The position numbers were made by a program, and so were the translations under genes. Shown piece after piece: positions 9,097-18,943 of a stretch of DNA of 64,000 bases. The DNA is taken from contig JACKAN010000004.1 of the NCBI GenBank assembly GCA_020635055.1, positions 62,001 to 126,000 on the forward strand, in the 5' to 3' direction. How positions within the stretch are numbered: position 1 is the stretch's first letter; the number at the start of each line of letters is the position of its first letter. The notes beneath the pieces are model-generated. The model saw only the letters and a program-made list of their open reading frames with translations, was not told the origin of the DNA and made no database searches. This stretch comes from Pseudobdellovibrionaceae bacterium (GTDB lineage Bacteria > Bdellovibrionota > Bdellovibrionia > Bdellovibrionales > UBA1609).

Positions 9097-10483
9097 AAAG
9101 TTAAAAATATTTGATTCTTGGAGTAAAGAAACCTTATTGTTCAGTACTGTTCTGCCTGCGGGATTAAATTTTTTAATAAGTTTTTTTGCTATTAAATATT
9201 TTGGATTAGAAATGTTTGGCCTATGGTTGATTTGGAAAACAGCCTGCCAGCTGACTTCAAATATTGGGCCGGGACTTGGCGTATCCTTATCTATTTTAAT
9301 CCCAGAATATAAAAATTCTAATATCATTAGAATGCTTCAATTGCACGCTATAATACAAAAGTTTTCTATCCTATGGTTATTTTTTGCTGGGTCATTAGCA
9401 TTCTTTGGTTTTTATTATTTCATAGAACAGCCCCTATACATAGTTGTTTTACTTTTGTTTTTTTGGCTTGGCCTTCATGTTGATGGCTATACTGGAAGCG
9501 TTGCGCGAGGCTACAAAAACAGTAAAGCCATTCTCTTTGGCACTTTTGCAGAGGCATTCGGAACTATATTAAGCTTGATAGCTGTTTATATGAAGCAATT
9601 TGAATTTTTTATTGCAACTCAAGGTCTGAAAATGTGGTTGCGAGCTTTTTTCCAATATTTACCTACCTCATTAATTGAAAAAGTAAATTTTGTAGAGCAA
9701 AAACAAATTGTAATTGAATCCATTCAAAAAGGCTTGCCTCTGGTGTTTAGAGGTTGGGTGCAAGCGGCATTTCAATATGGAGATAAATTAATTTTAGGCT
9801 TACTTTTTGGACCATTAATTGCTGGAACCATTGGTCTTGGTGGAATGCTTTCATTGCCAGTAATAATGATCTCTTCAGCTACGGCAAGTTGGCTTTTACC
9901 AGTTTTAATTACTGAACAAGAGTCTAATCTTTCTAAGATTTTATACAGACAAATAATGTTACTATTTATCTCGAGTGCTTTAATTTCTGTATATATATTC
10001 ACGTTACCACTTTTTTTTAAGGACTCTAGTGATGTATTGGATATAATTTTGTTATCCTATATTCAAGCCACAATATTGAGTATATTTACAATAGGATTAA
10101 CAAAACTAGTTGCAGAGGGTAAAAGATGGAGAGCTGTTTTTATAAACTTTTTTATATTTTTAGTAATATTATTAACTATGTATCTTGGATGGTATTTAAA
10201 ATATTCTATAAATGAGATATTAGGGGCCGTTTGTATCCTTTTAGTTTCAATCCTTTTTGTATTTGTTCAACTGACTCGTATAATTAGACAATATGAATTT
10301 AAATTTATAATTATCTTAATTAGCTATCTTTTAATTCAGGGCTTAGTTTTATTTGTGATAAAAAGTGACTTTTTCACAGAGAAGAGTCGTATATATTTTA
10401 CTATTATTACCACTATAGTTTATTTGCTTGGCGCCTACTTATTGCGAAAAATATATTCTTCTAAAAAAATATATTGTTACTAA
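9083..10483 (+). CDS. Polysaccharide flippase (Wzx-like, MOP superfamily)
   Basis: The protein is 466 residues with about twelve to fourteen membrane segments. The opening ETLLFSTVLPAGLNFLISFFAIKYFG resembles the first helices of Wzx/RfbX flippases. These move undecaprenyl-linked repeat units across the inner membrane for polymerisation. The start lies inside the previous gene, suggesting translational coupling. Wzx sequences are highly divergent, so the family call rests on topology, length and context. Confidence 0.75.
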   Translation: MTLFKKLKIFDSWSKETLLFSTVLPAGLNFLISFFAIKYFGLEMFGLWLIWKTACQLTSNIGPGLGVSLSILIPEYKNSNIIRMLQLHAIIQKFSILWLFFAGSLAFFGFYYFIEQPLYIVVLLLFFWLGLHVDGYTGSVARGYKNSKAILFGTFAEAFGTILSLIAVYMKQFEFFIATQGLKMWLRAFFQYLPTSLIEKVNFVEQKQIVIESIQKGLPLVFRGWVQAAFQYGDKLILGLLFGPLIAGTIGLGGMLSLPVIMISSATASWLLPVLITEQESNLSKILYRQIMLLFISSALISVYIFTLPLFFKDSSDVLDIILLSYIQATILSIFTIGLTKLVAEGKRWRAVFINFFIFLVILLTMYLGWYLKYSINEILGAVCILLVSILFVFVQLTRIIRQYEFKFIIILISYLLIQGLVLFVIKSDFFTEKSRIYFTIITTIVYLLGAYLLRKIYSSKKIYCY

Positions 10484-10600
10484 TGGTAATGTTTTTGAGA
10501 GTCAAAATCAACGCGGAGTGTTTAGAAAAGAAATACTCAAGTTAGCAAGAGATTGATATTCATTATAAACATTAAATTTAAATTTTAGAGAAGTTGTAAT

Positions 10601-11611
10601 ATGAAAAGTAAAATGGATCCAAAAAATGAGTATAATGAAGAAGTTAGTTTGGTTGAGATAATTCAAGTTTTAATTACAGAAAAGTTAACTATATTTAAAT
10701 TCATAGCAATTGTGATGATTATAGTAACCGGAGTTTCTTTTTTTATAAGCTCCAAAGAGATAGTTACGGCATCCATCTCACCGGGACTACTAGGTTTAAT
10801 TAACGGCAAATTGTCATATATTGATGAAATTGAAACAATAAAATTCACTATCGATGAAGGGATGTTAAATAGTAAAATATTAAGTAACCTCAATTTACCA
10901 CAATTAAATAAAAGCCAAGTATTGTTTAAAACTACAAGTTTAAGTGGTGCCAACGCTTTGAAATTAAGTTTGGAAACAGAGAATGTAGAGCAGGGATTGT
11001 TAATTTTACGTGAGTTAATTTCAGTTTTAGACTCACAATATGAGAAAAAGATAAATGCTTTGAAATTAGAAATTGATAGAAGGATCAGCCTAGATAAGTC
11101 GGAGCTAAACAAGTTACAAATCGAATATGATGAGCTTAGTAAAGCTTCTGATAATAGTGATACATTGTTTGGTGACCTTTCGAAGCATTTAATTGTAATA
11201 GAAAAAAATTATAGTAAGTTTAACTCTTCTATGATGAAGGAGTTGAGTAAAAACTCAGAAATAGCGCCAAACAAAGCATTGATATTATCTAATATTTCAC
11301 AACAAAATTTGCAGTATATAAATAATATAAAAAATATTCTTGAAAGTAAAAACTCAATAATTTCAAAAAAAGTAGACTTAAGAGAAGGTCTTAGCTTTGA
11401 AATTACTCAAAAGAAAAATGATATTCATAATTTAAGTAGGCAAAAAGAAGAATTAAAAGGAATTCGTATTATACAAAACCCAGAAATAGATATTTCTCCA
11501 AGAAAGCCTGTTAAATTACTTTTATTTCTATTTGCATTTATTTTTTCATTTTTTACATCAATTGCATTTGTACTAATAAGATCGGAATATTTAAAAAAAA
11601 TTAATGGATAA
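10601..11611 (+). CDS. Chain-length determinant (Wzz-like) inner-membrane protein
   Basis: Two membrane segments (about residues 33-52 and 307-330) bracket a long, charged, largely coiled-coil periplasmic region. The second segment is preceded by Pro-rich PEIDISPRKPVK, the classic Wzz arrangement. Such proteins set O-antigen or exopolysaccharide modal length. A 117-bp gap separates it from the flippase gene, so it may have its own promoter. The last 11 bases overlap the convergent pglF-like gene. Confidence 0.8.
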   Translation: MKSKMDPKNEYNEEVSLVEIIQVLITEKLTIFKFIAIVMIIVTGVSFFISSKEIVTASISPGLLGLINGKLSYIDEIETIKFTIDEGMLNSKILSNLNLPQLNKSQVLFKTTSLSGANALKLSLETENVEQGLLILRELISVLDSQYEKKINALKLEIDRRISLDKSELNKLQIEYDELSKASDNSDTLFGDLSKHLIVIEKNYSKFNSSMMKELSKNSEIAPNKALILSNISQQNLQYINNIKNILESKNSIISKKVDLREGLSFEITQKKNDIHNLSRQKEELKGIRIIQNPEIDISPRKPVKLLLFLFAFIFSFFTSIAFVLIRSEYLKKING

Positions 11612-13583
11612 CTATAGTTTTATCAAATGATATAGAGTTAACGTTAATATCTTCAGTAGGTTCGTTGTATTCACTAACAAGGTTTTTAAGAATAATTTTA
11701 ACTTCATCAATTGTGATATTTGAAATTTTATCTCTAAGTAGATTCAATTCCCTATCAATTTCAATTTTTGTTGATTTAGCTTTTGCGACTCTTAACATGG
11801 GGTGCAATGTTGGTAGGGTTTTTTCAAAATCAAATAATAGTTCTTCAAATAGTTTTTCGCCAGGTCTAAGCCCAGTATACGAGATTTCAATATCTCTCCC
11901 AAGAGTTAGACCTGATAAGATGATAAGTTGTTTTGCAAGTTCAACTATTTTTACTGGTCGCCCCATGTTTAATACAAAAATCTGAGATCCTTTACCAATA
12001 GCACCAGCTTGAAGGACTAATTGTGAGGCCTCTGATATGGACATAAAGTAACGTTCAATTTCTGGGTGTGTGACAGTTAGTGGGCCACCTTCTTTAAGTT
12101 GTTGTTTAAATCTAGGTATTACGCTTCCGCTGCTGCCGAGTACATTTCCAAAGCGAACAATGACAAATTGAGTTTTTGTTTTTGCTTGTAAATACTCACA
12201 TATAATTTCAGCAACTCTCTTTGTGGCTCCCATTACACTTGTAGGGTTAACAGCTTTGTCTGTTGAGATCATGACAAATTTTTTCACATTGTGTTCAATA
12301 GATTTATTAGCTAAAGTATAAGTGCCAAATATATTAGTTTTAATTGCTGCAGCTGGGTTTCTTTCCATCATCGGTACATGTTTATAGGCAGCAGCATGAA
12401 AAACCACATCTGGATGAAACTTCTTAAAAACCATTTCTAAATCATCATTACTTCGAACATCACCAATAAAACACCTAAAGTTAATATTAGGAAACTTTTG
12501 AGTTAATTCTATTTCGATTTTATAAAGTGCGTACTCATTTTGTTCAAAAAGTATTACTTGATTTGGTAAAAAAGTAGAAATTTGTCGACAAATCTCTGAT
12601 CCAATTGAGCCACCAGCCCCAGTGATCATAACTGAAGACCCACCAAGTAAAGTTTGAAGAGAATTCTCATCAAGGTTGACTTCCTGGCGTCCCAATAAGT
12701 CTTCAGGTTCAACATTTCTTAACTGAGACAGTTCAACCTTTCCATTAAGAATATCTTTTATCATTGGTAGAGTTTTAAAACGAACATTTGCATTTCTACA
12801 GGCTTCTACAATTCTGCACATTTGTTCACTTGTTGCTCGAGGAATTGCAATAATTATCTTATTTGACCTTGAGCTTTCAATGATCTTTGGTAATTCATTT
12901 ACATTACCAAAGATGGGTATACCTTGAAGGAGCTTGTTCTTCTTACCCGGGTCATCATCAACAAAACCAACAACCTTCATATTTAAAGAGGGTGTTCTTT
13001 TGATCTCTCTAATTAATTGCTCTCCGCCAGAACCTGCTCCAATAATAATTACACGATCAAATCTACCTGAAACTTGTGTTAAACTGTGATCTCTCAATAA
13101 TCTATAAACTAATCGCCATGATCCAAGGCCGATTATGAGTAAAAGCCAATTAATTGCAAATATGGATCTGGGCGTTAGTTCAAGGCGATTATATAGGAAA
13201 ATCGCAAAAAGGGAAAAGAGTGAAGCTAAGCTTACACCTTTTATAATACGGATCAAATCTGGTGTGCTAGCATATCTCCAAATTGATCTATACATACCAT
13301 AAGTGTAGAAGCATAGGGCTTCAATCATTACCACAATTATGGTCTGATCAGCTACTTGATGACTAATAAAGACTTCTGTAAAGTCTTGACCATATCTAAG
13401 AATGTAGGCCATAGGGAATGCAATTAAAGCAACAATTGCATCAGTAGAAAACGCAATAATCGTTTTTTGTTTTGGGGAAAGTCTTTCAAATATCCAATTC
13501 ACAATAACAAGTCTTACCTTATGCCAAAAGAGAAGAAAAGAATGTTTTAAGCTATGTATGTCAATAGAATCAATGCGCAGCAT
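11601..13583 (-). CDS. Membrane UDP-GlcNAc 4,6-dehydratase (WbpM/PglF-type)
   Basis: Four N-terminal membrane segments (about 40-150) precede a first Rossmann domain (IIGAGSGGEQL, 179-190) and a second SDR domain (MITGAGGSIGSE, 319-330). In the catalytic triad the usual Tyr is Met451 in SVMGATKR, with Lys455, as in the WbpM/PglF subgroup. The product would be UDP-4-keto-6-deoxy-GlcNAc, feeding the aminotransferase at 14230. It is the only gene on the minus strand in this part of the locus and diverges from the phosphotransferase at 13625, which it likely supplies. Confidence 0.92.
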   Translation of the reverse strand: MLRIDSIDIHSLKHSFLLFWHKVRLVIVNWIFERLSPKQKTIIAFSTDAIVALIAFPMAYILRYGQDFTEVFISHQVADQTIIVVMIEALCFYTYGMYRSIWRYASTPDLIRIIKGVSLASLFSLFAIFLYNRLELTPRSIFAINWLLLIIGLGSWRLVYRLLRDHSLTQVSGRFDRVIIIGAGSGGEQLIREIKRTPSLNMKVVGFVDDDPGKKNKLLQGIPIFGNVNELPKIIESSRSNKIIIAIPRATSEQMCRIVEACRNANVRFKTLPMIKDILNGKVELSQLRNVEPEDLLGRQEVNLDENSLQTLLGGSSVMITGAGGSIGSEICRQISTFLPNQVILFEQNEYALYKIEIELTQKFPNINFRCFIGDVRSNDDLEMVFKKFHPDVVFHAAAYKHVPMMERNPAAAIKTNIFGTYTLANKSIEHNVKKFVMISTDKAVNPTSVMGATKRVAEIICEYLQAKTKTQFVIVRFGNVLGSSGSVIPRFKQQLKEGGPLTVTHPEIERYFMSISEASQLVLQAGAIGKGSQIFVLNMGRPVKIVELAKQLIILSGLTLGRDIEISYTGLRPGEKLFEELLFDFEKTLPTLHPMLRVAKAKSTKIEIDRELNLLRDKISNITIDEVKIILKNLVSEYNEPTEDINVNSISFDKTIVIH

Positions 13584-13624
13584 TAGCTTTAGCTTATATT
13601 ACTAATGTAAGCTAATTATTTCAA

Positions 13625-14233
13625 ATGGTGTTTAAACGAATTTTCGACATTTTTTTGTCTTTGCTCCTATTTTTCTGTTTATTTCCCTTATATTTTTTAG
13701 TGATAATATTTGTGTTAATCTTTTTAGGATCCCCTATTTTATTTAAACAAAAGCGACCGGGGCTAAATGGAAAATTATTCACAATTTATAAATTTAGAAC
13801 TATGTCGGAAAAAGTTGACGCCAATGGCCAAATGCTTCCTGACAGCGATCGTTTAAATTCATTTGGAATATTATTACGAAAGTTAAGTTTGGATGAATTG
13901 CCACAGCTTTACAATGTCCTTGTAGGAGATATGAGCTTTGTTGGACCAAGGCCACTATTAGTTGAATATCTTGAGCGATATAGTGAATTACAGAAAAAGC
14001 GTCATAATATGCGTCCGGGTATAACTGGATTAGCTCAAGTATCAGGCAGAAATGATATTTGTTGGGAGGATAGACTCAATTATGATGTTTTTTATGTAGA
14101 AAATTGGTCACTGTATTTAGATTTTAAAATAATATATCACACGATTTGGATTGTACTGAAGCGGTCCGGAATATCTGAAAAAGGAAAACTAACAATGAGT
14201 CGTTTTATGGGAACTGATAGAGAAAAGCTATGA
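13625..14233 (+). CDS. Initiating sugar-phosphate transferase (PglC-type, monotopic)
   Basis: This is a short polyprenyl-phosphate phosphoglycosyltransferase of 202 residues. It has an N-terminal re-entrant hydrophobic helix (about 5-35), then FKQKRPGLNGKLFTIYKFRTM, the LSLDELPQLYNVL segment with the catalytic Asp-Glu, and VGPRPLL. PglC proteins transfer a 6-deoxy-amino sugar phosphate to undecaprenyl phosphate. Lying divergently from the PglF-like dehydratase and overlapping a PglE-like aminotransferase by four bases, it probably starts a repeat with a QuiNAc4N/bacillosamine-type sugar. Confidence 0.9.
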   Translation: MVFKRIFDIFLSLLLFFCLFPLYFLVIIFVLIFLGSPILFKQKRPGLNGKLFTIYKFRTMSEKVDANGQMLPDSDRLNSFGILLRKLSLDELPQLYNVLVGDMSFVGPRPLLVEYLERYSELQKKRHNMRPGITGLAQVSGRNDICWEDRLNYDVFYVENWSLYLDFKIIYHTIWIVLKRSGISEKGKLTMSRFMGTDREKL

Positions 14234-15390
14234 GTGAAGTGAAAAAATGTGAAAGAGTATTGTTATCCTGCCCCCATATGGGAGGTGGAGAATTGGATTT
14301 TGTTAGTGAAGCCTTTAGTACGAATTGGGTGGCACCTTTAGGTCCAAATGTAACTGGGTTTGAAGATGATATTGCTCAATATGTACAAAAGGATTTTGCA
14401 GTGGCTATGTCATCAGGGACTTCAGCAATTCACATTGCCCTAAAATTATTAGGTGTTGAGAAAGATGATTTTGTATTTGTATCTAGTTTAACTTTTGTTG
14501 GTTCAGCAAATCCGGTTTTATATGAAAAAGCAGAACCTGTTTTTATTGATTCTGAACCTGATACCTGGAATATGTCACCCTCTGCTTTAGCATCTGCTCT
14601 AAAATGGGCGAAGAAAAAAAACAAATTACCAAAAGCAATTATTGTAGTTGATTTGTTTGGTATGCCAGCAAAATATGAAGAGCTTATAAAACTTAGTGAT
14701 GAGTATAAAGTACCTATTATTGAAGATGCAGCGGAATCATTAGGTTCTAGATATAATAATAAAATGTGTGGTAGTTTTGGTGTGTTAGGAATTTTTTCAT
14801 TTAACGGAAATAAAATAATTACTACAGGCGGCGGAGGAATGCTTGTATGCGATAGCAGGCAATTTGCAAGTAAGGCTTTGCATTTGATTACACAAGCTAG
14901 AGACCCGGCACCTTATTATCAACATTCGGAGGTGGGTTATAATTATAGAATGAGCAATGTATTGGCTGGAATTGGGCGTGGTCAAATGCAAATTTTGTCC
15001 GATCGAATTGAAAAAAGACGGAAGATATTCAATTTATATCATGAACAACTTGGACAAAGTGGTTTAATTTTTCTTCCAGAATCTAAGGGTTGTTATTCAA
15101 ATCGTTGGTTAAGTACGGCTTGTATTTCAAAAAATGATAAGAGAAGTCCAATTGAGCTAATATCATTTCTAAATGAAAATAACATAGAGTCTAGACCCGT
15201 ATGGAAACCCATGCATATGCAGCCCTTATTTAAGGATTGTAAGTTTTTTGCACATAATGAGGAGGATAAAAGTAAAAACAGTACATCAGAATACTTATTT
15301 GCAAAAGGTATCTGCCTACCATCTTCAACGAATTACAAGAATGAAACTTATCAGTATGTTGCGGACAAAATTAAACAATGGTTAGTCTAG
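14230..15390 (+). CDS. DegT/DnrJ/EryC1 sugar aminotransferase (PglE-like)
   Basis: This is a PLP-dependent sugar aminotransferase with Lys195 in the FSFNGNKIITTGGGG motif. It also has SSGTSAIHIALKLLG (PLP phosphate) and IIEDAAESLGS (cofactor Asp). The family aminates C4 of UDP-4-keto-6-deoxy-GlcNAc. The four-base overlap with the PglC-type gene and the nearby WbpM/PglF dehydratase point to UDP-QuiNAc4N synthesis. I see no PglD-type left-handed helix acetyltransferase in the window, so the amino group may stay free or be acylated by an enzyme encoded elsewhere. Confidence 0.88.
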   Translation: MSEVKKCERVLLSCPHMGGGELDFVSEAFSTNWVAPLGPNVTGFEDDIAQYVQKDFAVAMSSGTSAIHIALKLLGVEKDDFVFVSSLTFVGSANPVLYEKAEPVFIDSEPDTWNMSPSALASALKWAKKKNKLPKAIIVVDLFGMPAKYEELIKLSDEYKVPIIEDAAESLGSRYNNKMCGSFGVLGIFSFNGNKIITTGGGGMLVCDSRQFASKALHLITQARDPAPYYQHSEVGYNYRMSNVLAGIGRGQMQILSDRIEKRRKIFNLYHEQLGQSGLIFLPESKGCYSNRWLSTACISKNDKRSPIELISFLNENNIESRPVWKPMHMQPLFKDCKFFAHNEEDKSKNSTSEYLFAKGICLPSSTNYKNETYQYVADKIKQWLV

Positions 15391-15453
15391 AATCAGAATA
15401 AGTACTATTTTTTAAAAATTAGATTTCGAACTATTCAAACAGAACAGGAAACT

Positions 15454-16866
15454 ATGAACAAAAATATTTTTTATAACAATAAATCTTTTGATTTTACTTT
15501 TCTACTCAATCTACTTGATATTATTTCATTGGTTTTGTCAGCTTATGTATGTTTCGATTTTCTATTTAATCTAAATATTTTTATGCAAAAAGATTATCAA
15601 GGGCTGTTATTCACAGCCGTTATTCTGCAATACATAGTATTCAACTTGTATGGGCTATATAAATCTTGGAGGGGTGTTAGTTCTATCATTCAGTTTCGTG
15701 ATATTTTTTCAGCTTGGGCCATAGTTTTTTTAAGTTTAGTATTATTAGGAGCAATTTTAAAAATTACAGCAGTATATTCCCGTCTTTGGATGGGTTCATG
15801 GGCGTTGACATGTCTGTTGAGCCTTCTTGCTTTCAGACAAGTTTTTAAAAGTCTTATGAAATTTCTACGAAAGAGAGGTTGGAATAGAAAAAATGTAATA
15901 ATAATAGGCGCAGGAGATCTTGGTGAAAATGTCTGTGATCGTTTAAATAGTTCTGAATGGACTGGTTTTAATGTATTAGCATTTATAGATGATAATAAAG
16001 CAATGGCTGGCAAGTGCATAGAAGGCATACCAGTTTTAGTGGGTACTAACCTTTGTGAATTTATTGAAAAAAACAAAATTCATGAAGTATGGATAACCCT
16101 ACCTCTTAAAGCTGAGGATAGAATCAATGAAATTCTTTTTGAACTACGTAATTCAACTGCAAATGTTAGGTTTGTTCCAAATATTTTTAGTTTTAAACTT
16201 CTTCTCAATCAATCAATAACTGATATTGTTGGGATTGCTACAATTAATCTGAGTGATTCTCCCCTAGTTGGTTTTAATTTATTAATTAAAGAAATTGAAG
16301 ATAGAGTATTGAGTTTATTCATACTCATAATTATCAGTCCAATTTTACTAATTATAGCTATTGCAATTAAAATAGAGTCTCGTGGCCCGGCTTTGTTTAA
16401 ACAAAAACGCTTGGGCTTTGACGGGAAACCCATAAATGTTTATAAGTTTAGATCTATGTACATTCACAAAGAAAAAGAAAATGAGATTACTCAAGCTACT
16501 AAAAATGATTGTAGGGTTACAAGAGTGGGTGCATTTCTGAGAAGACTGAGTTTGGATGAGCTCCCTCAGTTTTATAATGTTCTTCAAGGTAGAATGTCTA
16601 TCGTTGGTCCCCGTCCTCATGCATTAGCTCACAATGAATTTTACAGGCATCAAGTAGAATATTATGCGCTAAGACATAAAGTGAAGCCAGGGATAACTGG
16701 ATGGGCACAAGTAAATGGTTGGCGTGGTGAAACGGATACCTTAATCAAGATGGAAAAGCGTGTTGAACATGATCTATACTATATTCAGAATTGGACACTG
16801 TGGTTTGATATAAAGATAATTTTTTTAACTCTTATTAAAGGGTTTATCCACGAGAAGGCGTATTGA
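15454..16866 (+). CDS. Undecaprenyl-phosphate sugar phosphotransferase (WbaP/WcaJ-type, long form)
   Basis: The N-terminus has about five membrane segments. A CoA-binding-like Rossmann domain follows (IIGAGDLGENV, about 150-160), and then a C-terminal bacterial sugar transferase domain with FKQKRLGFDGKPINVYKFRS, LSLDELPQFYNVL and IVGPRPHA. Length (470) is typical. This enzyme loads the first hexose-1-phosphate on undecaprenyl phosphate. It is the second initiating transferase in the locus besides the short PglC-type one at 13625, so two lipid-linked glycans may start here. Confidence 0.9.
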   Translation: MNKNIFYNNKSFDFTFLLNLLDIISLVLSAYVCFDFLFNLNIFMQKDYQGLLFTAVILQYIVFNLYGLYKSWRGVSSIIQFRDIFSAWAIVFLSLVLLGAILKITAVYSRLWMGSWALTCLLSLLAFRQVFKSLMKFLRKRGWNRKNVIIIGAGDLGENVCDRLNSSEWTGFNVLAFIDDNKAMAGKCIEGIPVLVGTNLCEFIEKNKIHEVWITLPLKAEDRINEILFELRNSTANVRFVPNIFSFKLLLNQSITDIVGIATINLSDSPLVGFNLLIKEIEDRVLSLFILIIISPILLIIAIAIKIESRGPALFKQKRLGFDGKPINVYKFRSMYIHKEKENEITQATKNDCRVTRVGAFLRRLSLDELPQFYNVLQGRMSIVGPRPHALAHNEFYRHQVEYYALRHKVKPGITGWAQVNGWRGETDTLIKMEKRVEHDLYYIQNWTLWFDIKIIFLTLIKGFIHEKAY

Positions 16867-18167
16867 TGAGAAATGAAATAAAGGAAATTATAGACAGTAA
16901 ATTTGATGACTTCTATAATTTTAAAATAGAACCTGGCGTTGATTACATACCAGTTTCAGGAAAATGCCTTGATGTTGAAGATCTTAAGAACCTTATAGAT
17001 GCAAGTTTGGATATGTGGCTAACTGCTGGCCGTTTTGCAAAACAATTTGAACTAGAATTCGCAAATTTTATGGAGCAAAAGTTTTGTTTAGCAGTTAATT
17101 CAGGGTCTTCAGCTAATTTAATTGCCTTTTCCACACTAACTTCACCATTATTAAATGAACGAAAAATAAATCCTGGAGATGAGGTGATTACTGTAGCAGC
17201 AGGATTTCCAACAACAGTGAATCCAATTATTCAATTTGGAGCTATACCTGTATTTGTAGATGTTGATATCAACACCTATCAAATCGATGTAAAATTGTTA
17301 GACAAAGCCTTGAGTAATAAAACAAAAGCAGTAGTCATTGCGCATACTCTAGGGAACCCATTTGATTTATCTACTGTTAGTCAATTTTGCAAAAATAATA
17401 AATTGTGGTTAATTGAAGATTGCTGTGATGCTGTTGGGGCTAGGTATGAGAATAAAAGCGTCGGAACATTTGGCGACCTTGCTACTGCAAGTTTTTATCC
17501 TGCTCACCATATAACTATGGGTGAAGGAGGAGCTGTTTTGACTTCTCATCCATTGCTTAAAAAAATTGCTGAATCATTCCGAGACTGGGGGCGTGATTGT
17601 TGGTGTGAGCCAGGAAAAGATAATACATGTAAAAAAAGATTCAACTGGCAGCTTGGTGATTTACCTAAGGGTTATGATCATAAATACACTTATAGTCATA
17701 TTGGCTATAATTTAAAAATTTCAGATATGCAGGCTGCTGTCGGAGTTTCTCAATTAGCTAAGTTAAAAATGTTTATAGAAATGAGGAATTATAATTTTTC
17801 TTATCTATTTGATAAACTAAAAGCTTATGAAACTCACTTTATTTTACCACAAATACACAAAAATGCTGAGCCAAGTTGGTTTGGTTTTCCCATAACAATT
17901 CGGGAAAGTTCTTTTATAAACCGGAATGATTTAGTGAGGCATTTAGAGGAAAATAAAATTGGTACACGTTTATTATTTGCGGGGAATTTAGTTAAGCAGC
18001 CGGCATATAATTTTACTAATAAACGTATAGTTGGAAGTCTTTCTAATACAGATGTAATAATGCAAAAAACCTTTTGGTTAGGTACTTTTCCAAGGCTAAA
18101 AGAAGAACATTTTGATTATATTGTAAACGTTTTACAAAAATATATAAATAAAAGAGACCATATATGA
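16866..18167 (+). CDS. rfbH: CDP-4-dehydro-6-deoxyglucose 3-dehydratase (E1)
   Basis: This is a PMP- and [2Fe-2S]-dependent enzyme of the DegT fold. Two hallmarks are visible: His214 replaces the PLP lysine in FYPAHHITMGEGG, and the iron-sulfur pattern C-X57-C-X1-C-X7-C is exact (Cys187, 245, 247, 255). It removes the 3-hydroxyl of CDP-4-keto-6-deoxyglucose on the way to 3,6-dideoxyhexoses such as abequose, paratose, tyvelose or ascarylose. ATG 16866 overlaps the preceding stop (TGATG); a TTG three bases earlier is less likely. It forms an operon with rfbF and rfbG. Confidence 0.95.
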   Translation: MRNEIKEIIDSKFDDFYNFKIEPGVDYIPVSGKCLDVEDLKNLIDASLDMWLTAGRFAKQFELEFANFMEQKFCLAVNSGSSANLIAFSTLTSPLLNERKINPGDEVITVAAGFPTTVNPIIQFGAIPVFVDVDINTYQIDVKLLDKALSNKTKAVVIAHTLGNPFDLSTVSQFCKNNKLWLIEDCCDAVGARYENKSVGTFGDLATASFYPAHHITMGEGGAVLTSHPLLKKIAESFRDWGRDCWCEPGKDNTCKKRFNWQLGDLPKGYDHKYTYSHIGYNLKISDMQAAVGVSQLAKLKMFIEMRNYNFSYLFDKLKAYETHFILPQIHKNAEPSWFGFPITIRESSFINRNDLVRHLEENKIGTRLLFAGNLVKQPAYNFTNKRIVGSLSNTDVIMQKTFWLGTFPRLKEEHFDYIVNVLQKYINKRDHI

Positions 18168-18940
18168 AAGTAGCGATATTAGCTGGTGGTTATGGAACGC
18201 GTATAAGTGAAGAATCTGTATTAAAACCTAAACCAATGGTTGAAATTGGTGATAAACCAATTCTTTGGCATATCATGAAATATTACTCTTCTTTTGGTTT
18301 TAATGAGTTTATTGTTTTATTGGGCTATAAAGGGTACTTAGTTAAAGAATATTTTGCAAATTATTATTTACATCAGTGTGACATTACTATTGATACTATT
18401 AATAATAAAATGCAGATTCACAGTAATGAATCTGAAGATTGGAAAGTGACGTTAGTTGATACTGGTTTGGAAACTATGACAGGCGGAAGGCTCTTGCGTG
18501 CAAAGCGTTTTTTAGATCAAGAGCCATTTATGTTAACATATGGAGATGGGCTGGCTAATGTAGATTTAAATGAATTGGTTAGTTTTCATAAGGCCCATGG
18601 AAAAACGATGACCTTAACAGCTGTTCAACCAGAGGGGAGATTTGGAAGCTTAGTACTTTCTAATACAAAAGCTGTTGAAAGTTTCATGGAAAAACCAGCA
18701 GGAGATGGAGGTTGGATAAATGGGGGTTTTTTTGTATGTGAACCTCACCTTTTTGAATATTTAAAAGAAAAAGATAAAACAATCCTAGAAAGGAAGCCAC
18801 TGGAAGAGTTAGCTCATAAAGGTGAGCTTTACTCGTACTGTCATAAGGGATTTTGGCAATGCATGGACACCCTTAGAGATAAAGAGAGATTAAATTTATT
18901 GCTAGAATCTGGGGATGCTCCTTGGAAAATATGGTCATAA
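18164..18940 (+). CDS. rfbF: Glucose-1-phosphate cytidylyltransferase
   Basis: The N-terminal LAGGYGTRISEESVLKPKPM and the segment IHSNESEDWKVTLVDTG are diagnostic of RfbF, which makes CDP-glucose. Length 258 is standard. ATG overlaps the rfbH stop (ATGA). Together with rfbG and rfbH it provides the first three steps of CDP-3,6-dideoxyhexose synthesis. Confidence 0.96.
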   Translation: MKVAILAGGYGTRISEESVLKPKPMVEIGDKPILWHIMKYYSSFGFNEFIVLLGYKGYLVKEYFANYYLHQCDITIDTINNKMQIHSNESEDWKVTLVDTGLETMTGGRLLRAKRFLDQEPFMLTYGDGLANVDLNELVSFHKAHGKTMTLTAVQPEGRFGSLVLSNTKAVESFMEKPAGDGGWINGGFFVCEPHLFEYLKEKDKTILERKPLEELAHKGELYSYCHKGFWQCMDTLRDKERLNLLLESGDAPWKIWS

Positions 18941-18943
18941 AAT

